64,000 bases of DNA from Pseudolabrys sp. (GTDB taxonomy: Bacteria; Pseudomonadota; Alphaproteobacteria; Rhizobiales; Xanthobacteraceae), in assembly GCA_026125895.1 (NCBI GenBank), contig JAHCKG010000013.1, positions 1 to 64,000 on the forward strand, in the 5' to 3' direction. Below the pieces are notes generated by a model. The model searched no databases. It was given only the letters and a program-made list of their open reading frames with translations, and had not been told where the DNA came from. Both the position numbers and the translations under genes were made by a program. Shown in pieces: positions 53,202-61,722 of the stretch. How positions within the stretch are numbered: the first letter of the stretch is position 1; every line of letters starts with the position of its first letter.

Positions 53202-53426
53202 ATGACCATCGACCGCGCCGTTTTCGCCATGGCGGGCACCATGATCCTCGTCAGCCTGGTGCTGGCGCATTTCGTCAGCCCGTACTGGCTGCTGCTCACC
53301 GCCTTCGTCGGCCTCAACCTGCTGCAATCGGCCTTCACCGGCTTCTGCCCGGCCGCCACCGTTTTCGGAAAGCTCGGGCTGAAACCCGGCGCCGCTTTCG
53401 CCTGCGGAACCGCGGTCAAGCGCTAG
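53202..53426 (+). CDS. DUF2892 (YgaP C-terminal-like) membrane protein
   Basis: A 74-residue protein with two hydrophobic helices (AVFAMAGTMILVSLVLAHFV and LLLTAFVGLNLLQSAFTGF) and the DUF2892 ending GFCPAATVFGKLGLK. This domain forms the membrane part of the rhodanese YgaP and occurs alone beside sulfide-oxidation genes. A conserved Cys (GFCP) and a second Cys near the end could carry sulfane sulfur. GGAAGGGA precedes the ATG at 53202. It lies 132 bases before the SQR gene and presumably shares its promoter. Confidence 0.88.
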   Translation: MTIDRAVFAMAGTMILVSLVLAHFVSPYWLLLTAFVGLNLLQSAFTGFCPAATVFGKLGLKPGAAFACGTAVKR

Positions 53427-53558
53427 GCCCTATCGAAACACCGCCGGCCGCGCGGCGCGGCCGGCTGATCAAGATCAAGGCGCCATCGCATGCGCCGTGA
53501 TCGTTTCAATCATAAAAGGCGGCCGCCGCGCGCGCCGCCGCCAACACCGGAGGAAGTC

Positions 53559-54836
53559 ATGGCTCATATCGTCGTGCTCGGCGGCGGAATCGGCGGCGTG
53601 TCGTGCGCCTATGAACTCAAGCACGCGGTTCATGCGGACGACAAAATCACGCTCGTCTCGAACAAGCCGTTCTTTCAATTCACCCCGTCCAATCCCTGGG
53701 TCGCCGTCAAGTGGCGCAAGAAGGACGACATCGTCGTCGATCTCGCCGAGACGCTGCCGCGGCATGGCGTCGCCTTCAACGGCGCCGGCGCGACGCGCGT
53801 GCATCCGGCCGAGAACCGCGTCGAACTCGGCGACGGCTCGTCGCTCGCCTACGACTATCTGGTGGTCGCGACCGGCCCCGAACTGGCCTTCGACGAAATC
53901 GAAGGCCTCGGCCCGAACGGCAACACGCAGTCGATCTGCGACGTCGATCACGCGGTGACCGCCAACGCGCGCTGGGAAGCCTTCTGCAAGGATCCCGGCC
54001 CGATCGTCGTCGGCGCCGTACAGGGCGCCTCCTGCTACGGGCCGGCCTATGAATTCGCCATGATCATGGACGCGGACCTGCGCCAGCGCCGCATCCGCGA
54101 CAAGGTGCCGATGACCTTCGTCACCGCCGAGCCGTATATCGGCCATCTCGGCGTCGGCGGCATCGGCGACACCAAGGGTTTGCTGGAATCGGCGATGCGC
54201 CAGCGGCACATCAAGTGGGTCACCAACGCCAAGGTCGACAAGGTCGAGCCCGGCAAAGTGCTTGCCACCGAAGTCGATGACGACGGCAAGGCGAAGAAGA
54301 CCCACGAGCTGCCGTTCAAGTTCTCGATGCTGCTGCCGGCCTTCCGCGGCATCCCGGCCCTGCGCAACATCGAAGGTCTCGCCAATCCGCGCGGCTTCAT
54401 CATCGTGGACAAGTATCAGCGCAACGCCAAATACCCCAACGTGTTCGGCGTCGGCGTCTGCATCGCCATTCCGCCGCTCGAGCCGACGCCGGTGCCGGTC
54501 GGCGTGCCGAAGACCGGCTTCATGATCGAGTCGATGGTGACGGCGACCGCGCTCAATATCGGCCAGTTGCTGCGCGGCGAACAGCCGACGCACGAGGCGA
54601 CCTGGAACGCCATCTGCCTCGCCGACTTCGGCGATTCCGGCGTCGCCTTCGTCGCCATGCCGCAGAACCCGCCGCGCAACGTCAACTGGGCATCCAGCGG
54701 CCGCTGGGTGCACCTCGCCAAGATCGCCTTCGAGAAGTATTTCCTGCGCAAGGTGCGGATCGGCGCCACCGAGCCCTATTACGAGCGCGCGGTGATGCGC
54801 ATGCTCGATATCGGCAAGATCAAGGAGCCGGTCTAA
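53559..54836 (+). CDS. sqr: sulfide:quinone oxidoreductase
   Basis: A 425-residue FAD enzyme on the cytoplasmic membrane that oxidises sulfide to sulfane sulfur and reduces the quinone pool. The FAD loop is HIVVLGGGIGGVSCAYEL, and YLVVATGPEL and GVGVCIAIPPLEPTPVP are family motifs. Cys127, Cys159 (QGASCYGP) and Cys352 (AICLADFG) correspond to the three catalytic cysteines (128/160/356) of Acidithiobacillus SQR. The C-terminal amphipathic region (WVHLAKIAFEKYFLRK) fits monotopic membrane binding. GGAGGA precedes the ATG at 53559. It ends ten bases from the convergent dehydratase gene. Confidence 0.92.
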   Translation: MAHIVVLGGGIGGVSCAYELKHAVHADDKITLVSNKPFFQFTPSNPWVAVKWRKKDDIVVDLAETLPRHGVAFNGAGATRVHPAENRVELGDGSSLAYDYLVVATGPELAFDEIEGLGPNGNTQSICDVDHAVTANARWEAFCKDPGPIVVGAVQGASCYGPAYEFAMIMDADLRQRRIRDKVPMTFVTAEPYIGHLGVGGIGDTKGLLESAMRQRHIKWVTNAKVDKVEPGKVLATEVDDDGKAKKTHELPFKFSMLLPAFRGIPALRNIEGLANPRGFIIVDKYQRNAKYPNVFGVGVCIAIPPLEPTPVPVGVPKTGFMIESMVTATALNIGQLLRGEQPTHEATWNAICLADFGDSGVAFVAMPQNPPRNVNWASSGRWVHLAKIAFEKYFLRKVRIGATEPYYERAVMRMLDIGKIKEPV

Positions 54837-54846
54837 CGGCCGCGCC

Positions 54847-56748
54847 TTACATCTGTGGAACGGGCTCGCCCTGCGCCGCGGCAAACGACTGCGCGTTGAG
54901 CCGGATGGCGGCGTTCGGCGCGCCGTAGCCGGCGTAGCCATCGCGCTGCACGATCTCGAAGAAGAAGCCGCCCTCCATCGTCGCCGTATAGGCCTGATAG
55001 TAGGCGCCCTTCTGATCGGTGTCGTAGAGGATGTTGAGCTTGCGCAGCGCCATGACGTCCTCGTCCGACAGATCGGTGCGCGAGGCGAGATCCTCGTAAT
55101 AATTCTCCGGCATCGGCAGCATCTCGACGCCGTTGGCGACCAGCGCGGCGACCGTCTTGCGGATGTCGGCCGTCGCCAGCGCGATATGTTGAACGCCGGA
55201 GCCGAAGAACTCGTAGACGAAGCGTGACGACAATGTGTGATGGCTCTGCGAGCCGTTGAGCACGAGGCGCAGCCCCTGCCCCGGCGCGGCGAGCGAACCG
55301 CTTTCGATGACCTGGCTCTGCACGATGCCGCCGGGATCGACGACCGCCTGGCTCTGCGTGCGTTTGGTGTCGAACAACGACGTATAGAACAGCAGCCAGG
55401 TCAGCATTTCCTCGTAGAACATGGTCTGCGAGATATGATCGACGGCGAACAAGCCGGCGTCCGGCGCGTCGGTCGCGACCGGCTCGAAGTCCACCGTGGA
55501 CCAGCCGCCGAGGGCCGACTGGCCGTCGAGGAAATACAAGAGGCTGCCGCCGACGCCGCGCACTGCCGGAATGTTGAGTTCGCCCGGGCCGACCGCGCTG
55601 TCGTGCGGCACGTCGAGCAGCGCCTTGGCCCGCGCCGTGGCGGCGCCTGCATCCGGCACGCGCAGCGCCATGGCGCAGACCGAGGTGCCGTGGGTGATCT
55701 GGTAGGAGTGGGCGAAACCGTCGCTGTCGCTGTTGACGACGATGCGGATGTTGCCCTGCGTCCACAGATGGACGTCCTTCGACCTGTGGCGGCCGGTCAT
55801 GGCGAAGCCGAGCTGCTTGAGCAGTAGTTCGAAAGCGGCGCGGTCCTTCTCGTCCACGGCGAATTCGATGAACTCGACGGCTTCGACCGGGCTCGGCGGC
55901 GGCATCGGCACCGCGCCGCTCACCGGCGAGCCGTGACGGCGCGAGGTCTCGTCGAGCAGATAGATCAGCGACCGGTGGCCATCGAGCGCGACCGAGCGCG
56001 CCGAGCCGGCGCGGAAGCGATCGTTGAAAATCTCCAGCGACAGGTAGCCGTTGTAGCCGGTGGCGACCAAAGCATCCATGAAGCCGGCGAGGTCGAAATC
56101 GCCCTGCCCCGGCAGGCAGCGCCAGTGGCGGCTCCACGACAGGTAATCCATCTCCAGCTTCGGCGCGTCGGCGACCTGAACCAGGAAGATGCGGTCCTTG
56201 GGGATGTTGCGGATCGGCTTGAGATCCGTGCCGCGGGACTGGATGTGGAAGGAGTCGAGCACGATGCCGACGCTGTCGGCGCCGGAGCGCCGCACCACTT
56301 CCCAGGCGTCGCGATAGTCGAAGATCTGCTTGCCCCAGGCCAGCGCCTCGTAACCGACCCGCATGTTGCGCTTTTTCGCCCGCTCGCCGAGCATGGCGAA
56401 ATCCTCAGCCAGCCGGTCGATGCCGCCGGCGGCTTCGGTCGAGACGCTCGAGCAGACGAATAGGAGATCGGAGCCGAGCTCTTGCAACAGGTCGAACTTG
56501 CGCTCGGCGCGCTCCAGCGCCTTGAGCCGCTTGTCGTCCGGCAGGCCCTCGAATTCGCGGAACGGCTGGCAGGTGACGACCGTGAGGCCGAGATCGTCGC
56601 AGATGCGGCGCACCTGCTTCGGCGAGGCCGGATAGGCGATGAGGTCGTTTTCGAAGATCTCGACCGCTTTGAAGCCCGCCGAAGCGATCGCCTCCAGCTT
56701 CTCGAGGAGATTGCCGGCCAGGCATACGGTTGCGATCGAGGTCTTCAT
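54847..56748 (-). CDS. 3-dehydroshikimate dehydratase with HPPD-like C-terminal domain (QsuB/QuiC type)
   Basis: A 633-residue fusion. Residues 1-275 are a sugar-phosphate-isomerase-like barrel that turns 3-dehydroshikimate into protocatechuate; metal ligands Glu134, Asp165, Gln191 and Glu239 are all present (VGYEALAWG, IVLDSFH, FLVQVADAP, LSLEIFND). Residues ~285-620 form two vicinal-oxygen-chelate modules like 4-hydroxyphenylpyruvate dioxygenase and keep a 2-His-1-Glu set (His438 VDHIS, His521 VQHIALA, Glu598 FFEIVQRDG). The same fusion exists in Corynebacterium QsuB. AGGA precedes the ATG. It completes the quinate/shikimate route with aroQ and the dehydrogenase. Confidence 0.92.
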   Translation of the reverse strand: MKTSIATVCLAGNLLEKLEAIASAGFKAVEIFENDLIAYPASPKQVRRICDDLGLTVVTCQPFREFEGLPDDKRLKALERAERKFDLLQELGSDLLFVCSSVSTEAAGGIDRLAEDFAMLGERAKKRNMRVGYEALAWGKQIFDYRDAWEVVRRSGADSVGIVLDSFHIQSRGTDLKPIRNIPKDRIFLVQVADAPKLEMDYLSWSRHWRCLPGQGDFDLAGFMDALVATGYNGYLSLEIFNDRFRAGSARSVALDGHRSLIYLLDETSRRHGSPVSGAVPMPPPSPVEAVEFIEFAVDEKDRAAFELLLKQLGFAMTGRHRSKDVHLWTQGNIRIVVNSDSDGFAHSYQITHGTSVCAMALRVPDAGAATARAKALLDVPHDSAVGPGELNIPAVRGVGGSLLYFLDGQSALGGWSTVDFEPVATDAPDAGLFAVDHISQTMFYEEMLTWLLFYTSLFDTKRTQSQAVVDPGGIVQSQVIESGSLAAPGQGLRLVLNGSQSHHTLSSRFVYEFFGSGVQHIALATADIRKTVAALVANGVEMLPMPENYYEDLASRTDLSDEDVMALRKLNILYDTDQKGAYYQAYTATMEGGFFFEIVQRDGYAGYGAPNAAIRLNAQSFAAAQGEPVPQM

Positions 56749-56911
56749 CGCGCGGTCGTCCTCACCCTAGAAGCCGCATGGACAACCCGGCCGTCCCGAG
56801 GCCGGTTCCGTCCGCAGCCGTGAAGACATAGAGCCTCGGCCAGGCCGCGGCAATTGCATAGACCTAACTTGAAGGTGACCTCAGGTTAATTGGCCGCGGG
56901 CGGCGCCGCGA

Positions 56912-57670
56912 TCAGCTCACGCCGCCATCGACGATGAACGCGCGGCCGGTCAGCCAGCCGGCGTCCGGCGAGGCGAGGAACACCGCGACGCCGGCGACGT
57001 CGTCGGGCTGGCCGATGCGGCCGAGCGGCGTCATCGCCTTGATGCCCTCGCCGCGCTCCTTCAGGATCTTGGCCGTCATCTCGGTCTCGATGACGCCGGG
57101 GGCGACGGTGTTGACGGTGATGCCGCGCGGGCCGAACTCCTTGGCCAGCGCATGCGACAAGGTCGTGATCGCGCCCTTGGAGGCCGAATAGATCGACGAC
57201 GTCGGGATCGGCCGGGTCGCCAGCGCCGAGGAGAAGTTGATGATGCGCCCGCCCGGCGCCGGCATATGCGGCAACGCCGCCTGGATCATGGCGATGGTGC
57301 CGAACACATTGGTGTCGAAATGCGCACGGAACAGGTCGAGATCGGTCTTCTCGAACGGCCGGTACTCGGCGACGCCGGCGCAGTTCACCAGCACGTCGAT
57401 GCGGCCGAAACGCTCGACCGTCTTGGCGACAATCGCCTTGGCGTCTTCCGCCTTGGCGACATCGCCGGCGACGGCGAAGGCTTCGGTGCCCGTCGCCGCG
57501 ATGTCCTTGACCACGGCGTTGGCGGCGTCGGCGCCGCTGCGATAGACGACCGCGACCTTGGCGCCGGCGGCGCCGAAGCGCTTGGCCACCGCCGCGCCGA
57601 TGCCGCGCGAGGCGCCGGTCACCAGCACGACCTTGTCATTCAATGCATAGGAAGACGTCTGTTCGGTCAT
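56912..57670 (-). CDS. SDR family NAD(P)-dependent oxidoreductase
   Basis: A 252-residue short-chain dehydrogenase. The cofactor motif is VVLVTGASRGIGAAVAKRFG, followed by VLVNCAGVAEY, the catalytic Ser in IINFSSALA and Tyr-Lys in SIYSASKGAITTL, then NTVAPGVIETEM and the closing FIVDGGVS. It is FabG-like; Lys, Tyr and Ser are intact, so it is active. The substrate is unknown, possibly a hydroxy acid or alcohol from the neighbouring catabolic genes. It starts 41 bases after the quinone reductase stop. Confidence 0.9.
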   Translation of the reverse strand: MTEQTSSYALNDKVVLVTGASRGIGAAVAKRFGAAGAKVAVVYRSGADAANAVVKDIAATGTEAFAVAGDVAKAEDAKAIVAKTVERFGRIDVLVNCAGVAEYRPFEKTDLDLFRAHFDTNVFGTIAMIQAALPHMPAPGGRIINFSSALATRPIPTSSIYSASKGAITTLSHALAKEFGPRGITVNTVAPGVIETEMTAKILKERGEGIKAMTPLGRIGQPDDVAGVAVFLASPDAGWLTGRAFIVDGGVS

Positions 57671-57711
57671 GGCAATACTCGTCCGTTTTGAAATGAAGCG
57701 CGCGCCGCGCG

Positions 57712-58371
57712 TTATTGCGTCGGCACCGCTTCCTGCGTGATCTCGATGAGCCGCTCGCGCCATTGCGCGAGATACGCCTTGCGGCCCGCCTCGTCGATGC
57801 GCGGGGAGGCATAGGCGACGAAGGGCGGATACGTCTTCATGCCCATGTATTCGACCATCAGATGCTGCGTCGGATACAGCACCTGCTCGACCGGGCCGTA
57901 GACGTTGCCGGGCGAGAAGCGCTCGACCGTGCCGCCCGTCGTCAGGCAGAGCATGCCGATCTTGTGCTTGAAGAAGCCGCTGTCGAAGCGCTTGCCGTCG
58001 GCATAGGCGAAGCCGAAGGCCATGACGCGGTCGAACCAGCCCTTGAGGATCGCCGGCACGCCGCCCCACCAGATCGGGAACAGCCAGACGATCATGTCGG
58101 CCTTGAGCACGCGTTGCTGCTCACGCGCCAGATCCGCCGCGAAGCCGGCATTGGCGTGGGCGTGGCCCTGTTCGTTCTGATAATGAAAACGGGCCGCGTC
58201 GTGCACGGTGGTGAAATCGTGCCGGCCGGCGACCGGGTTGAAGTGCTCGGCGTAGAGATCGGACACCTCGACGCTGTGCCCGGCGGCGGTCAGCGTCTCG
58301 ACCGCCGCGTCCTTGAGCGCGGCCGTGAAGGAGGTCGGCTCCGGGTGGGCGTAAACCAGCAGGACGTTCAT
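57712..58371 (-). CDS. NAD(P)H-quinone oxidoreductase-like flavoprotein (KefF/MdaB family)
   Basis: A 219-residue flavodoxin-fold protein: MNVLLVYAHPEPTSFTAAL at the N terminus, then DMIVWLFPIWWGGVPAILKGW and MLCLTTGGTVERF. It would reduce quinones with NAD(P)H by two electrons, protecting against redox cycling of aromatic intermediates. The frame upstream of the ATG at 58371 runs into the permease gene. It lies between the SDR and livH-like genes on the same strand, so it is probably in the same transcript. Confidence 0.88.
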   Translation of the reverse strand: MNVLLVYAHPEPTSFTAALKDAAVETLTAAGHSVEVSDLYAEHFNPVAGRHDFTTVHDAARFHYQNEQGHAHANAGFAADLAREQQRVLKADMIVWLFPIWWGGVPAILKGWFDRVMAFGFAYADGKRFDSGFFKHKIGMLCLTTGGTVERFSPGNVYGPVEQVLYPTQHLMVEYMGMKTYPPFVAYASPRIDEAGRKAYLAQWRERLIEITQEAVPTQ

Positions 58372-58391
58372 GCGCGTACTCTGTGACCGGC

Positions 58392-59279
58392 TCAGTTCTT
58401 TTTGGCGAAGCCGCCGAACAGACCCTTGGGGAAGAACAGCAGCACGATCAGCAGCAGCGAGAGTGACACGATGTTCTTGAAACCGGCGCCGAAGAACACG
58501 ATCGCCTCGGATTGGATGATGCCGAGGAAAATGCCGCCGACCAGCCCGGCCACCGGACTGCCGAAGCCGCCGATGATCGCCGCCACGAAGCCGTTGATGC
58601 CGAACGGCGTGCCGATGAGATAGGCGGTGTATTGCGTCGGCGTGATCAGGATGCCGGCGACGCCGCCGAGACCGGCGCTGAGCGCGAAGGCCACGACCAG
58701 CATACGCTCGACGGGAATGCCGAGCAATGCTGCCGCCTCGCGGTTCTGCGCGCAGGCGCGCAGCGCCCGGCCCATGCGGGTGCGCTCGAAGAACTGGGTC
58801 AGCGCAAAGACCATCACGGCGCCGCAGCCGAGAATCCAGAACAACTGATAGGGAATCGCGATGGCGCCGATCTTGAGCGGCCCGCCGGCGGTGAACTCCG
58901 GATAGGTGCGCGGCTGATCGCCCAAGGTGAGAATGACGATCTGCTCGATGAGCAACTGCACCGCCAGCGTCGCCAGGATGATGGCGAACAGCGGCGCATT
59001 GCGGCGCCACATCGGATTGATGACGAAGATCTGCACCAGCACGCCTGCGGCGGCGACCAGGATGGTGGACAGGATCGCCGACAGCCAGATCGGCAGGCCG
59101 TAGCGCGTCAGAATCGTGTGCGCGAACATGCCGCCGAGCATGACGAACACGCCCTGCGCGAAGTTCACGATGCCGCTGGCGTTGTAGATGACGGAAAAGC
59201 CGATCGCGATCAGGCCGTAAATCAGGCCGATGCCGAGGCCGTTGACGAGGCTCTGGATCAGTTCGACGCCACTAGGCAT
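58392..59279 (-). CDS. livH: branched-chain-type ABC transporter permease (LivH family)
   Basis: A 295-residue inner-membrane permease with about eight helices, from VNGLGIGLIYGLIAIGFSVIY to LLLIVLLFFPKGLFGG. LivH marks are NFAQGVFVMLGGMF, the EAA-like loop GIPVERMLVVAFALSAGLGG, and AAIIGGFGSPVAGLVGG. The ATG at 59279 overlaps the end of livG by eight bases, with GGAG upstream. It is part of a five-gene importer with livG, livM, livF and the receptor. Cargo unknown; the location suggests an aromatic or hydroxy acid. Confidence 0.9.
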   Translation of the reverse strand: MPSGVELIQSLVNGLGIGLIYGLIAIGFSVIYNASGIVNFAQGVFVMLGGMFAHTILTRYGLPIWLSAILSTILVAAAGVLVQIFVINPMWRRNAPLFAIILATLAVQLLIEQIVILTLGDQPRTYPEFTAGGPLKIGAIAIPYQLFWILGCGAVMVFALTQFFERTRMGRALRACAQNREAAALLGIPVERMLVVAFALSAGLGGVAGILITPTQYTAYLIGTPFGINGFVAAIIGGFGSPVAGLVGGIFLGIIQSEAIVFFGAGFKNIVSLSLLLIVLLFFPKGLFGGFAKKN

Positions 59280-60045
59280 TGGAGGTCTCCTCAACGCCGA
59301 GATAGGCGGCAATGACTTCCGGATGCGCCTTGATCTCTTCGGGCGTGCCTTCGGCGATCTTGCGGCCGAAATCGAGGACGGCGATGCGGTGGGCGATGCG
59401 CGTGACGAGCGCCACGTCGTGTTCGATCAGCAAGACGGTCGTGCCCTGGGCGTTGATCTTCTGAATGATGTGGGCGAGCCCTTCGGTCTCTTGCGTATTG
59501 AGACCGGCCGCGGGCTCGTCGAGCAGCAGCAGCTTCGGCTTGGCGGCCATCGCGCGCGCGACCTCGAGCAGACGCTGCTGGCCGTAGGGCAAGAGCTCGG
59601 CGTCGAGATCGGCGTGCGCGCTCAGACCGACGAATTCGAGCAGCTCATGCGCGCGCTCGCGCACTTCCAGCTCCTGCTTGCGGAACCAGGCCGGGCGGAA
59701 CAGCGAGGCGGCGACGCCGCCTTTGGTCGCCAGGTGACAGCCGACTTCGACGTTCTCGGCGACCGACATGCCCTTGAACAGCTGCACGAGCTGGAAGGTG
59801 CGAACGAGACCCATGGCGGCGATCTCGTGCTGCGGCACGCGGGTGATGTCGCGGCCGTCGAACTCGATGCTGCCGGAGGTCGAGCTCAGGAAGCCCGAGA
59901 CCATGCTGAAGAAGGTGGTCTTGCCGGCGCCGTTCGGGCCGATCACGGCGAACAGGCTGCCCTGCGGCACTTCGAGATCGATCGCGTTATTGGCCACGAG
60001 GCCGTCGAAACGCTTGGTCAGTTCCTTCGTTCGGAGGAGCGCCAT
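59272..60045 (-). CDS. livG: branched-chain-type ABC transporter ATPase (LivG family)
   Basis: A 257-residue cytoplasmic ATPase. Walker A is [19 protein letters not shown], the signature region is LPYGQQRLLEVARAMAAKP (replacing LSGGQ, as often in LivG), Walker B is LLLLDEPAAGLNTQE, and the switch His is in LIEHDV. It has the LivG-type N terminus (LLRTKELTKRFDGLVANN). It starts one base after the livM stop. Confidence 0.92.
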   Translation of the reverse strand: MALLRTKELTKRFDGLVANNAIDLEVPQGSLFAVIGPNGAGKTTFFSMVSGFLSSTSGSIEFDGRDITRVPQHEIAAMGLVRTFQLVQLFKGMSVAENVEVGCHLATKGGVAASLFRPAWFRKQELEVRERAHELLEFVGLSAHADLDAELLPYGQQRLLEVARAMAAKPKLLLLDEPAAGLNTQETEGLAHIIQKINAQGTTVLLIEHDVALVTRIAHRIAVLDFGRKIAEGTPEEIKAHPEVIAAYLGVEETSNA

Positions 60046-60046
60046 G

Positions 60047-61030
60047 TCAGGCCTCCTTCTTGCGGCGGAACAGCGCGCCGAGCGCCGACAGGCCCTTCGG
60101 CGCGTAGATCAGCGTCGCCAGCAAGACGACCGCATAGGCGATGTCCTGGAAATGGCCGCTGCCGCGCACCACTTCCTGCAACAGCGAGGTCACCACCGCG
60201 CCGATGATTGGACCGACGATGGTGCCGACGCCGCCGACGAACAGCATGGTGAAGGTCATCACCGCCATCTGCGGGCCGTACACCTCCGGGCTGATGAAGC
60301 CGATGGTGTGGGCGAATAGCGATCCGGCGGCCGAGGCATAGAGCGCGGCGACGATGAAAGCGATCAGCTTGAAGCGCGGCACGCGCACGCCGAGCGCCGC
60401 GGCGCCGTTCTCGCTGCCGGAAATGGCGCGCAGGCCGCGGCCGAAGCGCGAATCCCGCATGCGCAGCGACAGCCAGAAGCCGAAGGCCAGCAGCACCGCG
60501 AGGGTGACCAGCTTCCAGCGCTCGCTGTCGATGGTGAAGCTGCCGATGCCGAGCGGCGGAATGCCGGCATAACCCATGTAGCCCTGCGTCACGCTGGTCC
60601 ACTGGATCGTGATGTCGTAGGTGATGAGGCCGAGCGAGAACGTCGCCATCGCGAGGTAGTGGCCGCGCAGCCGCAGCGTCGGATAGCCGATGATCAGCGC
60701 GAAGACGCCGGCGATCACCATGGAAACAATCAGCGCCAGCAGCGGCTCGAGACCGTACTGCACGCAGAGGATGGCGCTGCCGTAGCCGCCGATGCAGGCG
60801 AAGGCGTTCTGGCCGAACGAGGCCTGCCCGGTATAGCCCATGAAGAAGTTCAGGCCGATGCAGAAGATGCCGTAGATCATGGCGAGCTGCATCACGGTCA
60901 GCAGATAGCCGCCGTAGAGCAGCGAGCCGATGACGGCGAGCCCGGCGAGCCCGAGCAGGCTCACCTGGAAGCGGTCGAACCGCGAGGCGAACTTCGCCGG
61001 TTTAGCTGAAGTAATAGCGGGCGAGGTCAT
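60047..61030 (-). CDS. livM: branched-chain-type ABC transporter permease (LivM family)
   Basis: A 327-residue inner-membrane permease with about eight to nine helices. IYGIFCIGLNFFMGYTGQASFG is the typical LivM N-terminal motif, and FKLIAFIVAALYASAAGSLFA and FVGGVGTIVGPIIGAVV follow. The ATG at 61030 overlaps the 3' end of livF by 29 bases, an unusually long overlap for this operon type. Confidence 0.92.
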   Translation of the reverse strand: MTSPAITSAKPAKFASRFDRFQVSLLGLAGLAVIGSLLYGGYLLTVMQLAMIYGIFCIGLNFFMGYTGQASFGQNAFACIGGYGSAILCVQYGLEPLLALIVSMVIAGVFALIIGYPTLRLRGHYLAMATFSLGLITYDITIQWTSVTQGYMGYAGIPPLGIGSFTIDSERWKLVTLAVLLAFGFWLSLRMRDSRFGRGLRAISGSENGAAALGVRVPRFKLIAFIVAALYASAAGSLFAHTIGFISPEVYGPQMAVMTFTMLFVGGVGTIVGPIIGAVVTSLLQEVVRGSGHFQDIAYAVVLLATLIYAPKGLSALGALFRRKKEA

Positions 61031-61721
61031 GATGCGATTTGATCTCGTGCGTCGGCAATTCGGCGCGAACGCTGGCGGAGGAAAGGATGTAGACGCGCTG
61101 TGCGAGCTTGAGCGCCAGCGGCGCCTTCTGCTCGACCAGGAGAATGCCGAGGCCTTCCTTGTTGAGGGCGCCCAGCGTCGAGAGAATTTCCGTGGCGACG
61201 CGCGGCGCGAGGCCGAGCGACGGCTCGTCGAGAATGAGCAGCTTGGGCTCGGCCATCAGGGCGCGCCCGACGGCCAGCATCTGCTGCTCGCCGCCGGACA
61301 TCGAGGACGCCATCTGGTCGATACGCTCCTTCAGCCGCGGAAAGAGCGTGAACACCTTGTCGAAGCGCCGGTCGAGTTCGCCCGCCGCTCCCGACATCTT
61401 GTAGGCGCCGAGCTGCAGGTTTTCCCGCACGCTCATGTCGCCGAACAGACCGCGACCCTCCATCACCATGATGATGCCCAATTCGGCCAGGTCGTGCGTC
61501 TTCAGGCCGGTGACATCCCGCCCGTTGAACAAGACCTGCCCCTTGCTGGGGATCAGCCGGGTGATGGCGCGGAGCAAGGTGGTCTTGCCCGCGCCGTTCG
61601 GCCCGAGGATCGTGACGAACTCGCCCGGCGCCACATGGAGGCTCGTCGGACGAAGGGCCTCGATGTGGCCGTAGCTGGCCGCCAGATCCTTGACCGCGAT
61701 GAGAGAAGCAGCCTCCGCCAT
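61002..61721 (-). CDS. livF: branched-chain-type ABC transporter ATPase (LivF family)
   Basis: A 239-residue ATPase. It has [19 protein letters not shown] (Walker A), SSMSGGEQQMLAVGRALM (signature), LLILDEPSLGLAPRV (Walker B) and LLVEQKAPLAL (switch region), as in LivF. The ATG at 61721 is one base from the receptor stop. The frame upstream to 61877 lies in the receptor gene. Second gene of the importer operon. Confidence 0.92.
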   Translation of the reverse strand: MAEAASLIAVKDLAASYGHIEALRPTSLHVAPGEFVTILGPNGAGKTTLLRAITRLIPSKGQVLFNGRDVTGLKTHDLAELGIIMVMEGRGLFGDMSVRENLQLGAYKMSGAAGELDRRFDKVFTLFPRLKERIDQMASSMSGGEQQMLAVGRALMAEPKLLILDEPSLGLAPRVATEILSTLGALNKEGLGILLVEQKAPLALKLAQRVYILSSASVRAELPTHEIKSHHDLARYYFS

Positions 61722-61722
61722 C

